NCBI GenBank assembly: GCA_047495785.1
Contig: JBLDXI010000007.1
Span: 1,116,001-1,180,000 of the forward strand
Direction of reading: 5' to 3'
Length of the DNA stretch: 64,000 bases
Source of the DNA: Lepidodermella squamata
Taxonomy: Eukaryota > Gastrotricha
The position numbers and the translations under genes are program-made. The notes under the pieces are model-generated. The model searched no databases. It was not told the origin of the DNA and worked only from the letters and a program-made list of their open reading frames with translations. The stretch's first letter is position 1. Each line of letters starts with the position of its first letter. Positions 10,166 to 19,850 of this stretch are shown one piece after another.

Positions 10166-11371
10166 TCAACAAATTTTAATATCGAATTCGTCAAAATTAA
10201 GGTAGCTTTTCAAGCAAGGCGGTAACATTGAAAGACTAAGGATTGCTTGATCGCGGGCCTTCAGGCCGCGAGGTAGCTGATCGATAATCACATGTCGGCA
10301 TAAGGATTGAAGTTTGAGGGGGAAACTCGCCCTCACGGCCCGGCCAAATTTCCGATATTTCATTACGAGATCGTTATTTTTATCAAAATCATCAACATGA
10401 GAAACTATTTGAGAGGATGAAATAGGGCCGAAACCAGCTGTCAACAATTCGAGAAATTTCGAAGGTCGAAAATAAAATTTGCGTCGAAGTTCGAAAAGCA
10501 AGTCAATAAAAACATTTGACCGGCCCCAAATTAACGAGGAAAATTTTTCGATTTCACAATAAAATAATGGTAGATTTGTAGGAATAGCCGGCAACTCTTC
10601 AAAAGGGTCAGGCGATAAAAAACCGCCAGATCTCAAAATAGGCAACAATGCGAAAGAAATAATTTTCAAAGTATTTAAAAGATTAAAACCGAAATAAACA
10701 TTTGAATTAAGGAGGTCGTAGAACACAGCTGACAGTGGCGTGCATTTTGAATAAGGAACAATTGAAAAAGCGGCGAAATTCGCGGATTCAACGATGCGGA
10801 ACGCAGCTTCTCGACCATACTGAGCGATGTAAGCCAATTTATGAAGAGCCGTCGTATTACGGCCGTAATACGTCTCGTCATTCGACCACTGATAAGGCAG
10901 ACCAGGGTCTCGGATCGAAACATCGGCGCCATGTTCGATAAGAGACGTGATGATGCTGGTGAAAGCTGCTGAGTTCTTCCGAAACTGGCCCTCAGGAATT
11001 CGATACATCACCCCAGGCCCATTTATGTTGATCACATGAGTCATTGCGACTGAATCGTTGCCAGTTCGAAAGTCCTTAGCCGGGTGGTTCGGGTTGGCGC
11101 CGTGTTTGAGCAGTAATTTGACCCCGTTCGCGAATAATCGGTCACAGGCGCGTAATAAACATCTCGCAAATGAGTCTGGCGTAATGAATGAGTCAGTTCG
11201 GCTGAGGACTGAGGCTAGGGTTGCCTCATCGTGGTCATCAATTACCTCGCCCAGAAGCTCCTCGATGTTGTACGAACAACAGCTAGCATTATTCACGGCT
11301 AATTTCGCCTCTTCGACTAGAACGTCGAGTTGAATTTCGATATTGTCAAGTTCGAATTGAAGCTCAAACAT
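10166..11371 (-). CDS. Ankyrin/SOCS-box protein 2
   Basis: Single-exon protein of 401 residues. The N-terminal 40 residues are acidic and helical. Two ankyrin-like units follow (GVKLLLKHGANPNHP; SLIEHGADVSIRDP with TALHKLAYIAQYG). The C-terminus is a SOCS box with BC-box LQSLCRHVI and Cul5-box region MLPPCLKSYLNF. By family knowledge it should recruit elongin B/C and Cullin-5 and present a substrate through the ankyrin part. It lacks the Cys-rich N-terminal patch of its two neighbours. Same strand as both neighbours, which suggests tandem duplication. Confidence 0.75.
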   Translation of the reverse strand: MFELQFELDNIEIQLDVLVEEAKLAVNNASCCSYNIEELLGEVIDDHDEATLASVLSRTDSFITPDSFARCLLRACDRLFANGVKLLLKHGANPNHPAKDFRTGNDSVAMTHVININGPGVMYRIPEGQFRKNSAAFTSIITSLIEHGADVSIRDPGLPYQWSNDETYYGRNTTALHKLAYIAQYGREAAFRIVESANFAAFSIVPYSKCTPLSAVFYDLLNSNVYFGFNLLNTLKIISFALLPILRSGGFLSPDPFEELPAIPTNLPLFYCEIEKFSSLIWGRSNVFIDLLFELRRKFYFRPSKFLELLTAGFGPISSSQIVSHVDDFDKNNDLVMKYRKFGRAVRASFPLKLQSLCRHVIIDQLPRGLKARDQAILSLSMLPPCLKSYLNFDEFDIKIC

Positions 11372-11454
11372 TCGAAAAAAATCTAAAATTTTTTTTAAAA
11401 AATAATTAACTGATTTTTAAACAATTTATTAGACTAAATTAAATTAAGAAAAAT

Positions 11455-12981
11455 TCACAAAGCCGTGGGTAGAATTTCAAATTCTTTAAAATTAAGGTAG
11501 CGATTAACGCATGGCGGCAAGTCAAGTGAATTGATAGCTTGGGATCTTGGCACCAAGCCAACAGGTAGTTGATTCAAAATCACAGCTCGACAAATCGATT
11601 GCAACTTCAAGGGCAGTCTCGATTTTGCGAATCTCAACGCACCTTCAGGCGTAGCTCCATCAAACGCGAGATTCTCTTCAGGTCTCGTGAAGGTCCAAGC
11701 TTCGTCCAACGATGTCGGGTAAATGCTGTCCTCATCAACAGGTTTCCAGCTGGATGATCGGCGGCATTCTAAAATCAGGTCAGCAAAAGCCCCGCGGCGG
11801 CCCCATAATTTCAAATCCACGGCGGCAGTCAAATCGTTCCGCCTTAAAATCGCCAATAAACTACTTCCCATTAGAGGGTAGGTCAAAAAATCGAAAGAAA
11901 GTACGGCACCGGCTCTTAACATAGGAAGAAGAGCGTTTTGAACCAATTTCGCCAAAATCGAACTCGCAGTAGCTTGAATCCCGTAGATGAAGTGGAAAAC
12001 CTGTTCGTGGTGCGATAGCATGTGCAAAATATCGTCACCCTCCAACATTCGACGCTGCCCAACCAGCTCGTCCAGGGCGATAACGTAGTACCGGCTTCCC
12101 AAACGAAGCGTGACGGCGAGACAGGAGTACAAATTCGGCTCCCGATACTGCGCAACGTTTCGATCCAACAAATTTCCGGCACTTGTCGCTTCGATTATCG
12201 CCTGGGGGACTTCGGATCCGTGAATCGCTAAATAGGGTGTTTGAAAAACAGCACAAGCGTCGGCTATACTGTAATCATCGACACTGGCATTGACATCAGC
12301 GCCGTGGGAAATCAGCAGTAGCACTATAGAATTAGCCCGGCGAATTTTCACATCGCGATTTCGGCCATCTTGAATAGCTGTGAATACGTCGAAAGCTCGT
12401 CTCAAGGCGATTTCGTCCGGGTTGATCTCAGGCGTGTAGTAGCTTCGCCACGTCCAGTTCGGCGAAACGCCAGCCTCCAGCAAAATTCGAATACCGTCTT
12501 CGAAAATCGTTGAAATCGCCTGGCTGAGGAGTGAGGCGAGTTGGCACTGTGCCAATGACTTCAAATCGCCGCCTATTAAGGCGGATCTTAACGCATCGGC
12601 GCTTTTCATATTGATCGCACAGGTGATTTTCAAAGCTAGGATGATTTCAGGGTAGCCGTTGTTATTCGGGTAGTTGTTCAAAGATTCAATCATTGATTGG
12701 TACAGGCCTTTGATTGTACCTCGGGCTTGTCGAATTTCTTCTGGTGTTAGGAACACCCGGGTTGTATGGCGGTAGCGAAGGTGCAGCTGTGAATGATCGC
12801 CTTCGAATTCGATTTCGAAGCTAGCGTTTGTTTGCTGGTCGATAAGGGCTGTTGACATTTGTAGGGCTCGGTACGTTACGCCGGCCATACGACCTGAATA
12901 TCCACCGTCTCGGATGAAGGGACATTCGCTGCAGTGGCACGGCACAGTACTATGCCGCCATTTGCCTACTAATCTAGCCAT
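11455..12981 (-). CDS. Ankyrin/SOCS-box protein 3
   Basis: Single-exon protein of 508 residues and the longest of the trio. An N-terminal CHCSECPFI patch matches the CGCSCP region of the first paralogue. Ankyrin-like units include GIRILLEAGVSPNW and VLLLISHGADVNASVD. The C-terminal SOCS box has LQSICRAVILNQLP and LDLPPCVNRYLNF. The central region (VLLLISH through SSILAKLVQ) aligns by eye with the other two paralogues, so the whole protein and not only the box is shared. Predicted Cullin-5 ligase adaptor in the cytosol; substrate unknown. Confidence 0.75.
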   Translation of the reverse strand: MARLVGKWRHSTVPCHCSECPFIRDGGYSGRMAGVTYRALQMSTALIDQQTNASFEIEFEGDHSQLHLRYRHTTRVFLTPEEIRQARGTIKGLYQSMIESLNNYPNNNGYPEIILALKITCAINMKSADALRSALIGGDLKSLAQCQLASLLSQAISTIFEDGIRILLEAGVSPNWTWRSYYTPEINPDEIALRRAFDVFTAIQDGRNRDVKIRRANSIVLLLISHGADVNASVDDYSIADACAVFQTPYLAIHGSEVPQAIIEATSAGNLLDRNVAQYREPNLYSCLAVTLRLGSRYYVIALDELVGQRRMLEGDDILHMLSHHEQVFHFIYGIQATASSILAKLVQNALLPMLRAGAVLSFDFLTYPLMGSSLLAILRRNDLTAAVDLKLWGRRGAFADLILECRRSSSWKPVDEDSIYPTSLDEAWTFTRPEENLAFDGATPEGALRFAKSRLPLKLQSICRAVILNQLPVGLVPRSQAINSLDLPPCVNRYLNFKEFEILPTAL

Positions 12982-13570
12982 TTCGTAAGTTATCTAAAGC
13001 AAAATGAAGAATTTTTACTTCAGGCCTCAAATTATTGAATGGCGGAGTGAAGTGAGGAAACTGGGCTCTTTAATTAAAATTATTCCACAATCACTAAGTG
13101 TTTAGGAAACGAATGATGACACGTCATTGTTGGGCAGCCGAACACATGGAACTCTGAGTAAAACAAATAGAAGTAAGGCGTCATCACTTAGCGCACCTTT
13201 CGCACACCTTAACGGATGTTGTTTACCCAGTAAAATGATTACTTTGAAAGTGAAAAGAATATTTTTTGAAGGGCTATTAACTCACAAGCGAACAAAACGA
13301 AAGCGAAAAAACGGCTACACTAAATTAAAAGCTATATTTATGGCTTAATTTATGGCAAAATACTGTCAGCTGATTCCGAATTCTGTTATAAGTAAAATTT
13401 AAATGCATTACGAATACCGCCGCAAAACAGGGGCTTCGGGAAAAATATTGAAATAGGGATTAAATCAAGTAAAAATTGTCATCAGATTTACCGAGCGCCA
13501 AATTAAGAATATTTATTCAGGGTATTCATTAAAGTTTGATTGTTTTTTTTCCACATTGCTAATTCACCGG
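12982..13570. other. Intergenic upstream of the small-RNA cluster
   Basis: No coding feature. This interval separates the third SOCS-box gene from the tRNA/U1 cluster and should contain that gene's promoter. Nothing specific recognised. Confidence 0.4.
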
Positions 13571-13652
13571 GGTGGTGTGGCCGAGTGGTCTAAGGCGCTA
13601 GATTTAGGCTCTAGTCTCTTCGGAGGCGTGGGTTCGAACCCCACCGCTGCCA
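13571..13652 (+). tRNA. tRNA-Leu(TAG)
   Basis: 82-nt cloverleaf without intron. The acceptor arm GGTGGTG pairs with CGCTGCC (with G-T pairs) and is followed by discriminator A. The anticodon stem CTAGA/TCTAG encloses loop TTTAGGC, giving anticodon TAG at 13605-13607. The long variable arm (TCTCTTCGGAG) is typical of leucine tRNA. The A box (TGGCCGAGTGG) and B box (GGTTCGAACCC) for RNA polymerase III are intact. Confidence 0.97.
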
Positions 13653-13719
13653 ATTTTTGAAATGGGAAATTTAAAATTAGGAACTACAAATAATTTGAGT
13701 TGATGTTCGTTCTCAGACA

Positions 13720-13791
13720 AGCAGAGTGGCGCAGTGGAAGCGCGCTGGGCCCATAACCCAGAGGTCTGTAGATCGAAACTACGCTCTGCTA
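13720..13791 (+). tRNA. Initiator tRNA-Met(CAT)
   Basis: 72-nt tRNA with acceptor AGCAGAG/CTCTGCT plus A. The anticodon stem CTGGG/CCCAG encloses loop CCCATAA, so CAT is at 13752-13754. The T-loop reads ATCGAAA instead of TTCGANN, and an A-T pair starts the acceptor stem; both are hallmarks of the eukaryotic initiator rather than the elongator. It lies 67 bp after tRNA-Leu on the same strand. Confidence 0.97.
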
Positions 13792-13908
13792 ACTGTCGCA
13801 CTATTTTTAATCAGAATTTCGAAGTAAATAAGGAATAACCAAATGACTTCAGTACCCACTTATGGTCCAACTGCCGAGCGGGGTCGATCGCGTGGACCTT
13901 TGGCCACT

Positions 13909-14070
13909 AAACTTACCTGGCACTGGGATGAACCGAGCTCAGCAAGTCGGTCGCCCCAGGGCGAGGCGGGCCATTGCACTGCGGTCCGCTGGCCCCTTGC
14001 GCTCTGCCTCATCGGTGGAGTCGGGTGCAAAATATTTCACTTGGGTACCGGCGTTCGCGCCTCACCCGCG
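13909..14070 (+). ncRNA. U1 spliceosomal snRNA (variant or pseudogene)
   Basis: About 162 nt, close to the usual 164. The 5' end AAACTTACCTGG carries ACTTACCTG, which pairs with 5' splice sites. Stem-loop II has CCATTGCACTGCGG with the U1A-binding core ATTGCAC. CCCAGGGCGAGGC is the conserved inter-stem segment. An Sm-like AATATTT precedes the last stem, whose loop GGCGTTCGCGCC is typical of U1. The oddity is loop I: GCTCAGCAAG where nearly all U1 RNAs have GATCANGAAG, the U1-70K site. Three changed positions inside an otherwise paired stem suggest a diverged variant or a young pseudogene. It lies 117 bp downstream of the initiator tRNA. Confidence 0.85.
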
Positions 14071-14395
14071 AATTACAAAATAAATTGTCAACATTATGTA
14101 TCGCCCTGCTGGCCCTCGATGGACTAGATCAAGTAATAGAATATTTGTGAATACTATACCCTGCAGTCTCCTGTAAAATCAGCTTGTTACGGTTTCTTGG
14201 ATAAAAAAATTGAAAATGCAACAAATGACACGTCATTTATTTTACTTACATTAAATGACCCTACATTCAAGCAGTAAAATAGCATCAATATAAATCAGAA
14301 AATTACTCTGCGAAGCTCAGCTTTATACTGTAGCATCGGAGAAGAATTGGTTCCTTAAATAAAATAAACGAAACTTTTACTCAAAGTTGTTGGGA
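14071..14395. other. Intergenic between U1 and the receptor gene
   Basis: AT-rich spacer with no gene. It should hold the U1 3' processing signal and the 3' untranslated region of the minus-strand receptor. Nothing specific recognised. Confidence 0.35.
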
Positions 14396-16801
14396 TTAAA
14401 TTCTCTTGATCGTAAAGTAGATGTTCGCGTGAATACCAATAAATGCAGCTAGAGCGACAAGGAAAGCAATGATGTCGATAAGCCTTGCCACAGTGATGCG
14501 TTTCTTCAGGATTCCACCGATCATCTCACCTCCTCTGCAGCACGCTACCAGCCAAACAGTCGCCATTTGGTAAATCGTGATAGCTGCAGCGAAGAACACC
14601 AGTTGCATGATGTATTCACCCAATAGGGAGCGATTTTCAGTCTGAGGCAATACTGATCTTACGTCAGCCTGGGCTACGACCAGGGCTAGAAGCGATGTGA
14701 CTGTGAAGGTCGGTCTTTCAGCAGTTTCAGGCAGCAAGAAAAACGTCAACAGGTTGATGGACGACAGGACAGCACTAGGCAGGGCCAAATTAACGAGATA
14801 GTAGTCAGGGATTCGTTTGATCCTAATTGAAAAATTAGCGGCATGAACGGTTTCCCCCATGAAGATTCGAATTGACGTCTCCTTCCCCAGCTGAGTCAGC
14901 CGCCACTTGTCCGTCACATTGCTCTCAGCCCAATCAAAATAGATGGCTGAAAATTGGACTCGGTCATAATTTCGAACCATTTGAAACGTAAAGTCGCATT
15001 CCTGGGTGTCGAATGGGAAGTTGTCGAGATTCAGCGGACAATCCGACTCCAGCAGGCCTTCCCTTACCCAGTAGAAACTCAGCGTGACGTTGTCCCCCTT
15101 TTCAGGCACATCCATGTAAACAGTCAGATCTTGAGCATAGCCGTCAAGATGGTAGTTGGACGTAGCTGTCGATGTGAATCTGGCATAAGGTAGCCAAGCT
15201 TCATCCGCAGATGTTACCTGCAATTTCTGACCCCGAGCTAAGTACATATTTTGCGCTTTATTCGAACAAGTTGTTACGTTCCATTTCGCCAGCATAATAA
15301 CGTCAATTGCAATCTTCTGCGCCACATTATCGACATCCCGAAGCGAGTTGACGATAAGAACAAAGCTGACAAGGTTCGGTGAATCGTTGTTTGGTGGGAA
15401 GGCCCTCAAGGCCGAAAAATCTTCACAATACGGTTTGATTTCGGAAAGTTGTATCGGATTTAGCTCATAACTTGGAATTTTCGGGATGTATTGTTCTAGT
15501 GGTGAGCTAGCAAACCTAGCGAAAGATGAGGGTTCAGCCGTTGTAAGAGGATATGACACCGTTTTAGATGATCCAATGACAGCAGGAGTTGTTGCTTTAC
15601 TTGTAGTCCAGCTAGTAGTTGGTGACACGGTTGTCGTAGGTGTATTAGAGCTTGATGCTTTCGAAGTTGTCACCGATGATGTCACCGGTGTCGTCGATGT
15701 GGATGGAGTCGTCGAGCTCTTTGTCGTTGATGTCGATGCTGTAGTCGTAGACGTGGTGCTGGTGGTCACTGTTGTTGTCGTCGGTGGGACAAACCCTCCA
15801 ACAGCTGGTTCCATTGCAACGGGCGTTGCCGCAGTGTTAACAGTTTCGAACGAGTACAGTTTTCCCTCAACTCCTGGCGAATATTTCTCGCCGTTTTCAG
15901 CAGCGACTCCGATGACATAGGGACCACCGGTAGCGAACCCTGTTATTGCTTTCGATTGCACGATAGTTTTACTGTCCCCGTTACAGTTGCGAAGCTGGAC
16001 CTTCGATTTTAAAAGCTGCTTTATCTCGTGGCAAAATTATATGCTCTAACTCACGTTCAAGATGTCGTTTCCTATCGTTATGGTGTACGTATGATTTCCG
16101 TAAGGTAAATTTCCTAAAGGAAAATCACCCACCACTTTTGGAGTGTCATACCAAGCCTTTGCCGGGTCAAAGTAGGTTGTAGCGTTTTGAAAATAAACAT
16201 AGGCTAATTGATTGTCGTAGTAGCATTCAACTATCAAGCCTCTGATTGGTTTCTTCATGAAAATAGTATGTGGCTCGACTGGAAAATAATCAATAAATGG
16301 GCAATTAGCTCATCATTTTCCATCAAATTATTAATTACATACAGGCTCCAAATGATTGGAGAGAATTTGGTTGAAGGATGTAAATCAACAATCCGTCGGA
16401 CTTTGTTAAGGCGGGGCTAGTGATGCCGAAAGAAACAGTTAAATTCAAACCAGTGACATCGTTCATCATCTATGGTACAAGCCTTGAACCTTTGTCTGAC
16501 GAAACTGTAACATCAACATACTTTCTTTGAAACCAATACATAAGCAGCCTTTTCTAGTTCGTAGAAAGGAAACCCGGCGCTTCCAGCTGGAACGATTGGC
16601 AACGTCTGGCTTACAGTAGCGTTTTTAACGATATAATACCAGTTATCGATATCTAAAAAGTACTTGGATATTTCCTCTCCCAATTAGAAGATGATTACCT
16701 GTATTATTTCCGAAGAAGGTGAATTCAGGTAAGATGACTCCCGATGGTTCGGAACCGGGCAAAACCATCCAAAAAATGCATAAATTAATAGCGAGAAACA
16801 T
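14396..16801 (-). CDS. Cys-loop ligand-gated channel with novel N-terminal domain and mucin-like linker
   Basis: Five exons on the minus strand: 16699-16801, 16522-16652, 16343-16469, 16055-16278 and 14396-16015. All phases agree, giving about 734 residues. Exon 1 gives a signal peptide (MFLAINLCIFWMVLPG). Residues up to about 265 form an unfamiliar beta-rich-looking extracellular region with NxT sites (YYIVKNATVSQ, YTITIGNDIL). A Thr/Ser-rich mucin-like linker follows at roughly 267-347. The ligand-binding domain then has a canonical Cys-loop, C-PLNLDN-FPFD-TQE-C (13 residues between cysteines). M1-M4 follow, with M1 near NLALPSAVLSSINLLTFFLL and M4 at the very C-terminus. The M2 region is odd, containing the polar run AQADVRSVLPQ. 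Ordinary pentameric channel subunits start at the ligand-binding domain, so the added front end is unusual. Ligand and ion preference cannot be told. The fourth intron is only 39 bp. Confidence 0.8.
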
Positions 16802-17123
16802 TATTTCCGAATGTTTCAAATTTTCATTCCGTGGGTAAGGTACGAACTAAGGCCGAAACTCAGCTGGTTATTTGCATTATTTAATTGACACGAAGCTACC
16901 TGAATTTTCGCCTTTCGAAGTAATATTTCCAACGTACCGTGTCACTGTGTATACAAAGTACCCGAATTTGTTCGGCTAGCAATCGAATTTATCTATGTCA
17001 ACAAATTGTTAACAATGAATAGGCCACATCTATCAGGTTTCCTTAGCTGATTTTCGAGTTTCGTCTTCGATGATGAAAAATCTTGTTAACATCTGGAGGG
17101 AAAGGTGTAGAAACCGTATAAAA
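16802..17123. other. Promoter side of the channel gene
   Basis: The upstream region of the minus-strand channel gene runs up to the hAT-like element. No reading frame or clear motif seen. Confidence 0.3.
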
Positions 17124-17965
17124 CAGTGGTGCGCAAACTCGGTTTTTCCGGCCGATTGCGGCCATTTTTGGCGGCCGGCTGGCCATTCGGCTCAGTATAG
17201 CATCACGTGCGGCCGGTCGAGGCTTGTGCATTCGGTGATTTGGTATTATGGCGGGTGAGAACGCACCCAGCTCCAAAATCTTGTTGAGTAATCGATAGAT
17301 CTAGCCACCTTAATTTAATGAGGTAATTTGTGTAATTTTTCTTGGTAAAATGACGGCTGAAATTTGCGACTAATCGAAAATCTGATCGATGGACTATCTT
17401 GCTAATTTCGGCGGTTTATTCCTCCTCGAATGAGAAGGTCACGAGTTTTCCACCTTGTCTTTGCCGCTTTCAAGTTGATAAAACGGAGAGATTTCATAAA
17501 CCTTGGACCTGTTTTCTATCTGGAACGTCCATTAATAATTGCGTTTCAAACCGTCCATCATCTTGCACTAAAGCCTAAACTTGGACGTGAAATTTTCGGA
17601 ACCATAGATTGGAACGTGGTATACAATTTTTTGTATTTAAGATGAATCTGAATTTGAGACTGGTAACAAGACAGGGGATCAATGATTTAACCCGATAAGG
17701 CTGGCTTGCATTATTGGCTTTTGGGTTTCGCATGTTTTGCATCATCCACCGTAGAAAATTGGAAATAGGTATTAATTTTGAATTTTCCCGTCAAAATCTT
17801 GATTTAGAGAAAAATTTTACAAAGAAAATCAGTTGATTTGGCCGATGGCATGTAAAAATATTCTGGCAGTGCGGCCGGTTTAAGACGCCGAGAGTGTTTG
17901 CGGCCGGTTAGGGACATTTCCGGCCGCCAAAATTGCCGGTAGTGGAATAAGTTTGCGCACCACTG
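17124..17965. mobile_element. hAT-type non-autonomous element (842 bp)
   Basis: Terminal inverted repeats CAGTGGTGCGCAAACT (17124-17139) and AGTTTGCGCACCACTG (17950-17965) match exactly. CAGTGGT...CAAACT is typical of hAT ends. GGCCGG-rich subterminal motifs occur inside both ends. The flanking 8-mers GTATAAAA and CCGTAAAA agree at only 5 of 8 positions, so the target duplication has decayed or the boundary is slightly off. No transposase is encoded. Confidence 0.8.
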
Positions 17966-18110
17966 CCGTAAAATTAAAAAAAAATAAACATTTTATTCCG
18001 ATTTCATAGTTCTTCCATCCAGAAAAAAACGATTCGAAGTATAGGTAGGTACATCATCGGATTCATTTTACAATCGCTCAGTAAGAATTCGCGGAAAATA
18101 AGGCAACAAA

Positions 18111-19190
18111 TTATTCAACAGTTCCCGCTGGACTGTTCTTCGACATCAATTTTTTCAGAAATTTCAAGGTTTCATCTCGTTTGTTATTCACAGCTCGAGC
18201 GTACGGGGTTTCACCATCACACTTCAAATAAACAAGTTCAGGCTTCAAATCACACAAATATTTGACAACGCTAAGGTTGCCGTTTTCCGCAGCTCGATGA
18301 ATGGCCGAAAAATTGGCCAAACCCCATTTTCTAGAAATAGATGTGACCAACGTAACATCAGCGCCATTTTCGACAAGAACTTTCAGAACGTCGAGATAGC
18401 CCTTCTCTGCGGCTACCATTGCAGCAGTTATGCCCTGCCAGTTTGTTTCGTTCACCTTGCAACCTCGGGATAGAAGCCATTCAACCAAATCGACTCGTCC
18501 TGATGTCGTAGCCGCCGTCAAAACTGACTGATCTCTGGCGATTTTCTTAGAAGTTAAAATCCCAGGATCGACGGTGACTAAATACTTGAATACATCAATA
18601 GCGTCATTTCCTAAGGCGGAGTGCGCTGGGCTTGGGGTCCCGTGACCAGCAATTCTTGTCTTGGCACCCAATCGGACCAAGGTTCGGACTGTTGGCAACT
18701 CGTGAGATATGGCAGCACGGTGTAGAGGCGTGGCATCTGCCATATCTTTACAATCAATATCCACGTTCATCTGTTGGACCAAGTAACAGACAATGCTGGG
18801 GCTACCCGCATCTGCAGCCTTATGAAGCGGAGTGAATCCATATTCGCCACGAGCTTCAGCCAATTTTTCATCCACGCGGCATAATATTTTTACGGTCTCT
18901 AGAGAGCCGGCGCAACATGCCAGGTGTATTGGCAAGGCGTCATCTTCGCGCATACTGCTCCGGCTCTCGTTCCGGGTCTTGGCCCAGATATCGGCGCCCT
19001 GTGTGACAAGATAGGAGGCGAGATCCGCGTTGCCGTTATAACAGGCGTAGTGCAAAATGCGCTTCGAATCGGCCCATGGATCGGCCGATTCGAGGGCATA
19101 TTTTCGGCAATCTGCCGGCAAATAGGAAAACACGTCTTTAATCGCTGCCAAATCGCCGGCCTCAGCAAGAGTGTGAAGCCATCGAATCAT
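18111..19190 (-). CDS. Ankyrin-repeat protein, copy 1
   Basis: Single-exon protein of 359 residues made almost entirely of about nine ankyrin repeats. Clear units include TPLHKAADAGSPSIVCYLVQ, ATPLHRAAISHELPTVRTLV and AAMVAAEKGYLDVLKVLVEN. There is no signal peptide, membrane segment or SOCS box, so a cytosolic scaffold is likely. The start MIRWLHTLAEAGDLAAIKDV aligns with the start of its paralogue at 25254-26321. A RING/B-box-like gene lies next upstream on the same strand, as it does for the paralogue, which suggests a duplicated two-gene unit. Binding partner unknown. Confidence 0.8.
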   Translation of the reverse strand: MIRWLHTLAEAGDLAAIKDVFSYLPADCRKYALESADPWADSKRILHYACYNGNADLASYLVTQGADIWAKTRNESRSSMREDDALPIHLACCAGSLETVKILCRVDEKLAEARGEYGFTPLHKAADAGSPSIVCYLVQQMNVDIDCKDMADATPLHRAAISHELPTVRTLVRLGAKTRIAGHGTPSPAHSALGNDAIDVFKYLVTVDPGILTSKKIARDQSVLTAATTSGRVDLVEWLLSRGCKVNETNWQGITAAMVAAEKGYLDVLKVLVENGADVTLVTSISRKWGLANFSAIHRAAENGNLSVVKYLCDLKPELVYLKCDGETPYARAVNNKRDETLKFLKKLMSKNSPAGTVE

Positions 19191-19466
19191 TAGCGGAATT
19201 TTCTTGAAAAAATAAATACACAGAAATTAATACGAGAATCAGAAAAGAAAGTTGGATGTCATTTCAAAGAACTGTGGCCACACTGGAAATTGGAAAAAAG
19301 TCAATCGATCTCTCAATTGGTTTCGAAATTTTATGATGAAATAACAAATTTTTCAGAAGCTTTTCTATTTCGAAAAAACAACATTTTAAATTCGACTTGA
19401 AATGTAGGCTTGAACTTCAATTTTTACGTGCAATAGTTTTCCATAATATTTAAAAATTGAGGAAAA

Positions 19467-19648
19467 TACCGTATTTGTTCTTATAGCAGCCCGGGCTATT
19501 GAAATTTAACCTCGAAATTTCGAAAAATTCGAAAATTAATTTTTCGGTGAATCGTTCATTTTTCATGTTTACGAGCCCACTAGGCCCCTTAACCTTGGGC
19601 TACTATTGACAATGGGCGAACAGAGTTACTATTGGAACAAATACGGTA
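19467..19648. mobile_element. TA-flanked MITE (about 180 bp)
   Basis: Inverted ends CCGTATTTGTTC and GAACAAATACGG abut TA dinucleotides at 19467-19468 and 19647-19648. The mirror similarity continues a little inward (TATAGCAGCCC / GGGCTACTATTG). TA ends and small size fit a Tc1/mariner-type MITE. Confidence 0.65.
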
Positions 19649-19692
19649 TTTAAATGGTTTATTTCAAAATTTAGAAACCATAGCAATAGCTA

Positions 19693-19850
19693 CAGCGTGT
19701 CCCATAAGTTGCGCAACCATTGTTTATTTTGGAACGCTTTGTAGGAAATTCAAATAATTTTTTGAAAATAGACCGTAGAAGATTAACTTCCATCCTTTAT
19801 CCGCGACTTCACCGAAGAAATTGAAAATTTACCGGAGAAAACCCGTAAAA
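19693..19850 (+). repeat. Dispersed repeat, copy 1
   Basis: Contains GTCCCATAAGTTGCGCAACC, then about 90 bp later TTTATCCGCGA and GAAAATTTACCGGAGAAAA. All of these recur in the same order and spacing on the minus strand at 27220-27386. The outer end looks like a transposon terminus, but no partner end is found nearby. Confidence 0.6.

Noticed and set aside
13843-14127. Open frames of 73-94 codons over the U1 locus
   Set aside because: They coincide with the structured U1 RNA and have no protein features.
15486-15920. 144-codon plus-strand frame rich in Val and Asp
   Set aside because: It is the antisense of the Thr/Ser mucin-like linker of the channel gene; the repetitive codons keep the other strand open.
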